Assembly: GCA_050330975.1 (NCBI GenBank)
Contig: JBHJHK010000247.1
Coordinates: 1 to 7,963, forward strand
Direction of reading: 5' to 3'
DNA length: 7,963 nt
DNA from: JBHJHK01 sp050330975
Lineage (GTDB): Bacteria; Pseudomonadota; Gammaproteobacteria; Competibacterales; Competibacteraceae
Under the pieces are notes generated by a model, which saw only the letters and a list, made by a program, of their open reading frames with translations, made no database searches and was not told the DNA's origin. The number at the start of each line of letters is the position of its first letter. Positions within the stretch are counted from its first letter, which is position 1. The translations under genes and the position numbers were made by a program. Positions 1 to 5,253 of the stretch are shown here, one piece after another.

Positions 1-87
1 ATGCCCCCCCAGGACGAGGATCATCAACCCCCAAACCAGCGAGCTGACAGACGGGGTTTTCGCAATACTACGGGCATTGGCGTTCAT
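1..87 (-). CDS. Partial N-terminus of a putative membrane protein (runs off the left edge)
   Basis: An ATG at 85-87 on the minus strand opens 29 codons that stay open to the window edge. It is preceded by a good Shine-Dalgarno GGAGG at 95-99 with 7-nt spacing, which supports this start. The visible peptide begins MNANARSIAKTPSVSS and continues into a hydrophobic stretch, LVWGLMILVLGG, that looks like the start of a first transmembrane helix. The polar, basic segment before it fits a cytoplasmic N-terminus. It lies 68 bp downstream of the tctA stop on the same strand, so it may be co-transcribed with the transporter. Too little is visible to assign a family. The strong RBS and the hydrophobic run are the only grounds for calling it a gene. 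Confidence 0.6.
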   Translation of the reverse strand, partial: MNANARSIAKTPSVSSLVWGLMILVLGGH

Positions 88-155
88 CGGGGTACCTCCA
101 CATTCCCACGGGTTACCAAAGGGCGCGTGGGCTCCATAACACCACGATATTGCTG

Positions 156-1667
156 TCAAAATCCTGAACGTCCCCCCTTTGGACGGCGGCGGACCACAGC
201 GACCACAATCCCCACCGCCAGCAACCCAGCGGCAAAGGCGTAGATGCCCAGGGCGATGGGGCTAGCCAACAAAATGGCCGGGTCGCCCCCGGAAATGGAC
301 AGCGCCCGGCGCAGGTTGAACTCCATCTGCCCCCCCAAAAGCAATCCCAGCACCAAGGGCACCAGGGGAATATTGAGCTTGCGCAGCCCATAACCCAACA
401 CCCCAAAGGCGATCATGACGTAGAGATCAAAGGCGCTGTTGTTGATGGCGTAGACACCAGTAAAGGCCACCATCACCACCAACGGCATCAAAAACCCCAT
501 GGGCAGGGCCAAAAGCCGGGTGAACAGCCCCACCAAGGGCAAGTTGAGCACTAACAACACCCCATTGCCGAGGTAAAGGGCGGCGATGAGGCCCCACACC
601 AGATCTGGCTGCTGTTGGAATAGCAGCGGCCCCGGACTGATATTGAGGGATAGCAGCAACGCCAACAGCACCGCCGTGGTACCGCTGCCGGGAATGCCCA
701 GGGTGAGCATGGGCACCAACGCCCCGCCGGCGGCGGCGTTGTTACCGGCTTCGGGGGCGGCCACACCCCGGGGATCGCCCCGGCCAAAGTGCCCCCGGGA
801 CCCCAGCCAGCGCTTCTCCAACACATAGGCCAAAAAACTCCCCAGAGATGCCCCGGCGCCGGGGAGCACCCCGGCGACAAAACCCACGCCGCTACCCCGG
901 ACCATGGTGGCCCAGGTGGTGGGGAGTTCTTTGAGGGCATCTTTGAAGGAGCCCAGGGCCGGACGCTCCGGGGGCCGCTTGGGATCGCCCTCCAAAAACA
1001 GCAAAAACTCCGACAGGGCAAATAACCCCACCAAGGCGACGATAAAATCGATGCCGTCGTAGAGCTCAAACCAACCAAAGGTATAGCGGGCCACCCCCGA
1101 CGCCGGATCGAGACCCACGGTGCCCAGGGCGAGACCCAAGGAAGCGGCCAACAACGCCTTGACGGGGTTGCCCCCCCCAATGCCCCCCACGGTGGCAAAG
1201 GCCAGGACAAACAAAGCGAAGTACTCCGCCGGACCGAAGTGGATGGCAAAGCCCACCAGCAAGGGCCCAAACAAGGTCAATCCCACGGTGGCGACGGTGG
1301 CACCCACAAAGGAGGCCAAGGCCGAAATGCCCAGTGCCGCCGCCGCCCGCCCCTGGCGGGCCAGGGGATAGCCGTCCAGGGTGGTCATCACCGCCGGCTC
1401 ATCCCCGGGGATGTTGAGCATGATGGAGCTGATGCGCCCGCCGTACATGGTGCCATAGTAGACGCTCACCAACAGGATCATGGCCGACGAAGGATCGAGC
1501 CCCAGGGTGAACACCAGGGGTATCAACAGCGCCACGCCGTTCACCGGCCCCAACCCCGGCAACGCCCCCACCAAGGTGCCGATGAAACACCCCATCACCG
1601 CCAGCCACAGGTTGAGGGGTTGCAGGGCCACGGCAAAGCCGTGACCCAGGGCCGTCAGGGTTTCCAT
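156..1667 (-). CDS. tctA: Tripartite tricarboxylate transporter large permease, TctA family
   Basis: This is the large integral membrane subunit of a tripartite tricarboxylate transporter, a secondary importer that takes a carboxylate-type solute from the periplasmic TctC protein and moves it across the inner membrane using an ion gradient. The 503 residues match the usual TctA length of about 500, and most of the chain is hydrophobic helix. Family signatures are visible: GALPGLGPV (34-42), YGTMYGG (71-77), IPGDEP (86-91), a second GVLPGAGAS (266-274) that echoes the first as expected from the internal duplication, and the EAGNNAAAGG...LGIPGS block (306-328). The ATG at 1665-1667 has a GGGAG-type SD just upstream (about 1673-1677). 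No frameshift is visible. The gene is separated from its expected partner tctB by about 3.15 kb of unrelated DNA, so its transcription may no longer depend on the tctC promoter. The substrate cannot be read from sequence. Confidence 0.95.
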   Translation of the reverse strand: METLTALGHGFAVALQPLNLWLAVMGCFIGTLVGALPGLGPVNGVALLIPLVFTLGLDPSSAMILLVSVYYGTMYGGRISSIMLNIPGDEPAVMTTLDGYPLARQGRAAAALGISALASFVGATVATVGLTLFGPLLVGFAIHFGPAEYFALFVLAFATVGGIGGGNPVKALLAASLGLALGTVGLDPASGVARYTFGWFELYDGIDFIVALVGLFALSEFLLFLEGDPKRPPERPALGSFKDALKELPTTWATMVRGSGVGFVAGVLPGAGASLGSFLAYVLEKRWLGSRGHFGRGDPRGVAAPEAGNNAAAGGALVPMLTLGIPGSGTTAVLLALLLSLNISPGPLLFQQQPDLVWGLIAALYLGNGVLLVLNLPLVGLFTRLLALPMGFLMPLVVMVAFTGVYAINNSAFDLYVMIAFGVLGYGLRKLNIPLVPLVLGLLLGGQMEFNLRRALSISGGDPAILLASPIALGIYAFAAGLLAVGIVVAVVRRRPKGGRSGF

Positions 1668-1697
1668 GGGGGCTCCCTCGGAGTCAGTGGCTCTAAA

Positions 1698-1931
1698 CTA
1701 ACTATAATGAATCAATAGCCGACGCATATAGCCTGCATCAAGCAAGAGACGAACACGTTTGCCTTCGGTACTTGGCCCAAGGGCACGTAACAGGGCACAC
1801 GCGCTGCGGAGCTTGTTGGTTTGCCCCTGCTCGCGCTGCAATCGATGAAGTAAGGGAACCGCTCTCACTAGGCGTCGTCCCTGATGGACAGCCAACGCTA
1901 ACGTGATCCAGGTTCCAATGGCAGAGCACTT
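1698..1931 (-). pseudogene. Remnant of a DDE-type transposase
   Basis: Minus-strand translation of this interval gives about 77 residues, open from just after a TGA at 1932-1934 to a TAG at 1698-1700. It contains TWITLALAVHQGRRLV, then NKLRSACALLRALG, and then GKRVRLLLDAGYMRRLLI. From memory, this resembles the central part of DDE transposases in which a strand ends in LL[VL]D-x-WYMRR, the D being a catalytic acidic residue. Here the usual Trp of that motif appears as Gly (DAGYMRR). Both flanks are missing: no N-terminal domain is seen upstream, and the frame stops shortly after the motif, so the gene is dead. It sits directly upstream of tctA, inside the DNA that separates tctA from tctB, and is a likely scar of the event that brought that DNA in. 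The family assignment is by pattern recognition only. Confidence 0.6.
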
Positions 1932-1961
1932 TCAAGAGATGGCCGTCTCCTGAAGCGTGCA

Positions 1962-2002
1962 TGCAACCTCCTTTTTCATTCGGTGATGAGGGGGAGGTTG
2001 CA
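1962..2002. repeat. 10-bp perfect inverted repeat with 21-nt spacer
   Basis: TGCAACCTCC (1962-1971) is exactly complementary to GGAGGTTGCA (1993-2002), separated by 21 nt that begin with a T-run. It lies about 30 bp beyond the transposase remnant, in a stretch without a supported gene. It could be a hairpin in RNA, a leftover mobile-element end, or a regulator site. On the minus strand the inner arm also forms an AAAAAGGAGG run just before an ATG at 1960-1962, which resembles a ribosome-binding site. Confidence 0.5.
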
Positions 2003-2188
2003 CCTTAACCCGCTTCGTCGGCCTTGCCTACCTTCTCTTCTCAACGTCTTGGTGAACCAACCGAGACTCTAAACTCTAGTGTTTTGAGAGAGATTCCAGA
2101 TAATCCAGCAACTTTCTCAGAATCCCCTGGATGAGTCCCTCCTAGCTCCAATTGAGAGACAACACCATACATTGTAACACCCGCGCCG

Positions 2189-3340
2189 CTACTCGGGCCA
2201 GACCCATTTCGACGGTCGATCCGCGAGGTCGAAGGCAATGCCCTTGAGCATCTGAGAATGGTCGTAGGTGACCTGACGGATCGTCTGCACGTGACGTTGG
2301 AACGACTGCTGCTGCTGCTGCATCGAAGCACGGCGACGCTGGTGGATCGCCATCATTCGCTGCATCTCCGCCACCGCCTCTTGCCCTGTCGGAGGCCCTG
2401 TACCTACTGGCACAGGGCTGTGCGGTCCTTCCACGTAGATCATCATGTCCGGGTTTGGCGTGCCGTTCGCCACCGTGAACATACGACCCCGCTCAAACCG
2501 CACCACGGTGAAAGGCTGGGTACGAAAGGGCGACGTGATCAAAAGTTGGTTACCGAGAACCTTATAATCGTTCGACGAGTACTCGCCGTTCAAATCCTGA
2601 TACACCCGCCCCCCTGGCTTAAAATTCCACTCGATCCGACGTCCCGTCTTCTCGTTGACGTACAGCCACTTACCCACAAGAGTCAGCGCCGAGAGCTCAT
2701 CCGACTTCAGCGGATGGTCGGCGCCGGCAAACCTGTAACGTTCCACGTACCGCGTCCCTGTTTCGCGCTCTAACCACGAGATAGTGGCCGAAGCGCCGGA
2801 GACCAGCGCATCGATGCGCTGACGGAACGTATGTCCCAACCAGCGCCCCGTTCGGCCCACCAGTTCCCCGTTGACAACCTCGAACCGCCCGCCGATGATC
2901 TCCTGCTGAAGGTCCGTCTCGGTCACCTTCTTGCGAAGCAGCAGAAAGGCGGCGTCCGGGCCAAACCACCAGTGGATGTCGCGATACCGGTTGGGCAGCG
3001 GGTTGTCGGCGATGGTCCAGTGACCCACGAGACGACGGGCAGCGTCGCTCAGCTCGTACGTCGGCTCCGTGCCCGGGCGAAGCGGGTTTGCCGCGCCATA
3101 AGCCACCGAGTCGCCCGAGGTCGGTCGAAACGCGATCTCCTGCATCCCCAACTGGATGGCGACGACCTCCCACGCCCCACCCGCGGTCCGCCAACGCCCA
3201 GCGCCGGCATCTGTGACCTCGATCTCGATTCCCGACGGCTCGAGCCGCCAACGCCCCTCGTAGGGATGCCCCGCCCACGCCGGCATAGCCAGCCCCATCA
3301 ATAGCACCCCGATCGCTCCGATCCAACCACCTGCCCGCAT
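2189..3340 (-). CDS. Exported protein of unknown function with repeated G-x-W beta units and a Gln-rich C-terminal helix
   Basis: I do not recognise a named family. The 383-residue product has an N-terminal signal peptide: basic Arg2, a hydrophobic core IGAIGVLLMGLAM, and a likely cut after AWA at residue 23. It is therefore probably periplasmic. Three segments begin alike: YEGRW (27-31), LVGHW (104-108) and LVGKW (221-225). The second and third are followed about 15 residues later by aromatic strand motifs (IHWWFGPDAAF and IEWNFKPGGRV). This suggests tandem lipocalin-like or beta-sandwich units. After a Pro/Gly linker (about 305-320), the last 60 residues form a Met/Gln-rich amphipathic helix with a run of five or more Gln near 341-345. 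The ATG at 3338-3340 has an AGAGG-type SD six nt upstream. A promoter is proposed at 3364-3393. It lies within the DNA separating tctB and tctA and has no obvious functional link to the transporter. Confidence 0.85.
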   Translation of the reverse strand: MRAGGWIGAIGVLLMGLAMPAWAGHPYEGRWRLEPSGIEIEVTDAGAGRWRTAGGAWEVVAIQLGMQEIAFRPTSGDSVAYGAANPLRPGTEPTYELSDAARRLVGHWTIADNPLPNRYRDIHWWFGPDAAFLLLRKKVTETDLQQEIIGGRFEVVNGELVGRTGRWLGHTFRQRIDALVSGASATISWLERETGTRYVERYRFAGADHPLKSDELSALTLVGKWLYVNEKTGRRIEWNFKPGGRVYQDLNGEYSSNDYKVLGNQLLITSPFRTQPFTVVRFERGRMFTVANGTPNPDMMIYVEGPHSPVPVGTGPPTGQEAVAEMQRMMAIHQRRRASMQQQQQSFQRHVQTIRQVTYDHSQMLKGIAFDLADRPSKWVWPE

Positions 3341-3363
3341 AGCGAACCTCTATCCTTATTGAG

Positions 3364-3393
3364 ATAATACTACGACCTTCTACCCGATCTCTA
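3364..3393 (-). promoter_or_regulatory. Putative sigma70-type promoter for the exported protein gene
   Basis: On the minus strand, TAGAGA (3388-3393, four of six matches to TTGACA) and TATTAT (3364-3369) are separated by 18 bp. The -10 ends 23 bp before the ATG at 3340, leaving a very short leader that still includes the AGAGG ribosome-binding site. The surrounding DNA is AT-rich. This is a consensus match only. Confidence 0.35.
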
Positions 3394-3424
3394 GATTGCT
3401 TCCCCTAACGCATCTTTTATGGCT

Positions 3425-3451
3425 GAAGCAGTCAACCTTGGCTCCCGCTTC
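3425..3451 (-). terminator. Hairpin just after the small acidic gene, possible terminator
   Basis: GAAGC (3425-3429) pairs with GCTTC (3447-3451), and the inner arms AGTCAA (3430-3435) and TTGGCT (3438-3443) pair with one mismatch around a 2-nt turn. CCC is left as a bulge. In the minus-strand transcript it begins about 17 nt after the TAG stop of the 3468-3854 gene. What follows (AGCCATAAAAG) is not a U-tract, so a classical intrinsic terminator is not secure. It could also be the folded part of a mobile-element recombination site. Confidence 0.35.
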
Positions 3452-3467
3452 CAATTTCCTCAATTAC

Positions 3468-3854
3468 CTAATCTTCGTCCCAACCATATTCTTTGCAGAG
3501 AGCTTTGACCTCATCGTCACTGAGTTCTTCAATATGGTCAGCCTCGATGCTTCCATCGGCCGCATGGTAACGTTCGCCCACGCCATCTTCAACGTTCAAC
3601 GCAATTACTTCTCCCTTTGTAGCGTGCTGAGCATAAATTGCCAATACCTCTGAGCTTGCCCCAAAGCAGGAATAGGGCATTGAGCCTCTCTTATCAATTT
3701 CTAGCTCTTTTCCTTTCCAAACAAAATCCTCTTTTCTCAGCAGGTTGTCTTCCTCTTCCTCGTAACCTTCCTCATATAATTGCTTCTGGGCGGCCTCTGC
3801 AGCTGCTTGGTCATTGAACTCTAAATGCCCACGGAACCAGTACTCCATGCTCAT
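3468..3854 (-). CDS. Small acidic hypothetical protein
   Basis: The 128-residue product has no signal peptide and no membrane segment, so it is probably cytosolic. It is strongly acidic, with an Asp/Glu cluster around residues 28-36 (YEEGYEEEED) and another at the C-terminus, where IEELSDDEVKALCKEYGWDED looks like a capping helix. The N-terminus (MEYWFRGHLEF followed by an Ala/Gln-rich helix) suggests a small alpha/beta fold. I do not recognise the family. The start at 3852-3854 is chosen because AAGGAG (3861-3866) lies six nt upstream. A second ATG two codons later is less well spaced. Codons are AT-richer than in the transporter genes, pointing to a different origin. The gene stands alone, with an attC-like hairpin about 100 bp upstream of its start and another hairpin just after its stop. 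That layout recalls an integron cassette, though this is not established. Confidence 0.8.
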   Translation of the reverse strand: MSMEYWFRGHLEFNDQAAAEAAQKQLYEEGYEEEEDNLLRKEDFVWKGKELEIDKRGSMPYSCFGASSEVLAIYAQHATKGEVIALNVEDGVGERYHAADGSIEADHIEELSDDEVKALCKEYGWDED

Positions 3855-4264
3855 TGGAAACTCCTTCTGTTATTGACTTTAAAGCTTCAAATCCCCACAC
3901 CCTGAGCTCAACTCATCACTTCAACATTCGGCTTGATTCAATTGAGGGTAACGCCTTAATAACCGGCGACAGAAACGGAGTAAAGCGTGGAGCAAACCAT
4001 CCAGCGCCGCTTACGGCGTCCCATAGAGGGCCAAACAGAGAGCCGGAGCAATCTTGAGCAATTTGTTATGTTTTCTGCCCCGTGATCGCTTGTTTTGTTG
4101 ATTGTTTGACATAAACAGCGCTGCCTACCGAAACACTCTCTTTATTGACACCCGTCAAATTTAATATTCACCCACCTACCTAATGATGAAGAATCGAATG
4201 AAGGAGCGAACACCAGTTTCAACGGCTCCACCGCCGCGTAGGCAGCGATGGTTGCCGATTGCAC
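3855..4264. other. Gene-free AT-rich stretch with hairpins
   Basis: I see no convincing gene here. The stretch holds the attC-like hairpin at 3951-4019, a GTTATGT heptamer at 4065-4071, two TTGACA hexamers (near 4107 and 4145) without well-spaced -10 boxes, and a small dyad TTGAC-N4-GTCAA at 4145-4158 that could be an operator half-site pair. A 38-codon plus-strand ORF from the ATG at 4183 is basic and Pro-rich and lacks a good ribosome-binding site. Confidence 0.5.
3946..4022. repeat. Imperfect long inverted repeat resembling an integron attC site
   Basis: ACGCC (3951-3955) pairs with GGCGT (4015-4019), TAA (3960-3962) with TTA (4011-4013), and CGGCG (3964-3968) with CGCCG (4005-4009). Small bulges lie between the stems, with about 36 nt of loop. 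Two short stems separated by unpaired spacer bases are what integron attC sites form. Read on the minus strand, the 3' end is AAGGCGTTACCC, close to the usual core GTTRRRY. Read on the plus strand, the 5' end TAACGCC could partner GTTATGT at 4065-4071, giving a site of about 126 nt. Orientation is therefore ambiguous, the heptamers are imperfect, and no integrase gene is in the window, so this is a resemblance and not an identification. Confidence 0.35.
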
Positions 4265-4510
4265 TCACACCATATCCTTCTTTTGGGCGATTTTTATAAT
4301 ATCTGGATTGGCTTGCTCGAGCATCTGTGCAAACTGGTCCTCGGTGATCATCACTTCCACGCCACCGCGCGCCAGCTCCTAATGGCTGGGCAGCACTGAG
4401 CCGTTTGCAGCGGCGAAGCCGCGCAATTCGAGGTATACGTCGCGGGTGCTGCTGCCCTCGATGGAGGAGACGGCAACACCGAGCTGGTTGAGGGTATCGG
4501 AGACAGCCAT
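4265..4510 (-). pseudogene. Small hypothetical gene interrupted by an in-frame amber codon
   Basis: From the ATG at 4508-4510, preceded by AAAGGA with 8-nt spacing, the minus strand encodes 43 residues (MAVSDTLNQLGVAVSSIEGS at the start). It then hits TAG at 4379-4381 and continues in the same frame for 37 residues (ELARGGVEVMITEDQF... ending in KKDMV) to a TGA at 4265-4267. The part after TAG has protein-like composition, with an amphipathic, charged helix and no further stops. One base change from CAG (Gln) would explain the break. Restored, the protein would be about 81 residues, soluble and slightly acidic. I do not recognise the family. Alternatives are two short unrelated ORFs, suppression of the amber codon, or a sequencing error. 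It lies between tctB and the small acidic gene, within the AT-richer block. Confidence 0.5.
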
Positions 4511-4597
4511 AGGGTTAATCCTTTCACCGTCGTTAGTCATGTGAGGTTGTGCAACAGCACGCTGGGATAAGATTTCATCCAGTCCACCATGGAGTGT

Positions 4598-4617
4598 CCT
4601 TGACTGCATAGTCAAGG
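4598..4617. repeat. Perfect 8-bp palindrome with 4-nt loop
   Basis: CCTTGACT (4598-4605) and AGTCAAGG (4610-4617) are exactly complementary around GCAT. It lies about 90 bp upstream of the start of the broken small gene on the minus strand, a fitting position for an operator or a leader hairpin. No U-tract follows on either strand, which argues against an intrinsic terminator. Confidence 0.55.
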
Positions 4618-4762
4618 TCAAAGGTAGTGCCCCATACATGGTGAAATTACCCCGGGGGGCACTTGTCGGTTCGAGATCACCACTGGCGTTGAAGCACTGC
4701 CAAGGGGAGTTCTATTCTGTTGAAAAGGCCATGGCAGACCGCTCACTACTAGCGGCGGAGAA

Positions 4763-4782
4763 TTCCCTGGGGGTACCAGGAA
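4763..4782 (-). terminator. Hairpin downstream of tctB, weak terminator candidate
   Basis: TTCC (4763-4766) pairs with GGAA (4779-4782) and TGG (4768-4770) with CCA (4776-4778), with one bulged C and a 5-nt loop. In the transcript it lies 37 nt after the tctB stop. The following bases (TTCTCC on the minus strand) are only moderately U-rich. If active, it would end the tctC-tctB message before tctA. Confidence 0.3.
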
Positions 4783-4819
4783 GCTCTCAGTAGAAAAGCG
4801 CCAGAGCCTCCACTCCAAT

Positions 4820-5248
4820 TCAAGGCCGCCACACCCCCCCGGGCAACGGCAGACCGAGGCCGTATTCGAACAGGCCCCACAGGCCGACCCCCAACCCCAA
4901 ACCATAGGCGAAAGCCCGGGGCCAAGACTCCCCCAACAGCCGCGCCAAAACCGTCACGGCCGCGGCCACCGCCGGCACAAAGCCCACGGTCTCCAGGAGG
5001 ACCACCAAAGCCAGCAACGTGCCCAGGGCGATGATTTGGCGCACCCACACCCACCCTTTCGGCCAGGGGGCGTCGGGCGCCGGTCGCAGCAGCAGGTACA
5101 GCGCCAACACCCCCAGGGGCACCGCCACCAAACGGGGAAAGGCCACCGGCCCCAACGGATCGGCAAACCCGGCCCGGTACTCCCCGGCCAACAGGCCATA
5201 CCCCAGGGCGAAGGCCAGCAGACAGGCCCCGGCGATGCGGTCGGCCAC
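4820..5248 (-). CDS. tctB: Tripartite tricarboxylate transporter small membrane subunit, TctB family
   Basis: This is the small, poorly conserved membrane subunit that accompanies the TctA permease. With the chosen start the product has 142 residues, close to the usual 140-170. It is almost entirely hydrophobic, with helices near 5-22, 37-54, 70-88, 90-105 and 113-131. DPLGPVAFPRL (30-40) is the characteristic loop motif after the first helix. The GTG at 5246-5248 is preferred because it begins MADRIAGACLLAF, the normal TctB N-terminus, and lies 5 nt after the tctC stop. The frame is open further upstream to an ATG at 5383, but that part overlaps tctC coding sequence and reads as low-complexity Pro/Gly/His. 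No clear SD precedes the GTG, so translation is probably coupled to tctC. TctA should follow directly but is displaced by about 3.15 kb. Confidence 0.85.
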   Translation of the reverse strand: MADRIAGACLLAFALGYGLLAGEYRAGFADPLGPVAFPRLVAVPLGVLALYLLLRPAPDAPWPKGWVWVRQIIALGTLLALVVLLETVGFVPAVAAAVTVLARLLGESWPRAFAYGLGLGVGLWGLFEYGLGLPLPGGVWRP

Positions 5249-5253
5249 GGCGG

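Larger units (their letters stand above)
4511..4819. other. Non-coding stretch between tctB and the broken small gene
   Basis: I see no supported gene. It contains the perfect palindrome at 4598-4617 and a hairpin at 4763-4782. The part from about 4640 upward becomes GC-richer towards tctB, so the junction between native and foreign DNA probably lies between about 4620 and 4820. No target-site duplication was found by eye. A 6-bp inverted match, GGCTCT at 1689-1694 against AGAGCC at 4803-4808, is too short to call an element boundary. Confidence 0.4.

Noticed and set aside
586..1718. Plus-strand ORFs opposite tctA
   Set aside because: They are antisense shadows of a high-GC membrane protein gene, rich in Pro/Gln/His, with no RBS or family similarity.
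2041..2331. 96-codon minus-strand ORF overlapping the 3' end of the exported protein gene
   Set aside because: Its first third is an out-of-frame reading of the longer gene, no suitable RBS is present, and the Ser/Arg-rich composition is not protein-like. The part beyond 2188 is non-coding.
2697..3326. 209-codon minus-strand ORF within the exported protein gene
   Set aside because: This is an alternative frame of the 383-residue gene, which has the signal peptide, SD and sensible composition, while this one is Arg/Gly-rich.
4183..4299. 38-codon plus-strand ORF beginning MMKNRMKERTPV
   Set aside because: It has no good ribosome-binding site, is very short, is low-complexity in its middle, and has no recognisable similarity.
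4405..4425. GCGGC-GAA-GCCGC hairpin
   Set aside because: It lies inside the frame of the broken small gene, where a GC-rich Ala/Gly-type codon run explains it.
4650..4680. tRNA T-arm-like GGTTCGAGATC
   Set aside because: The flanking bases do not form the T-stem and no acceptor, D or anticodon arms could be found around it.
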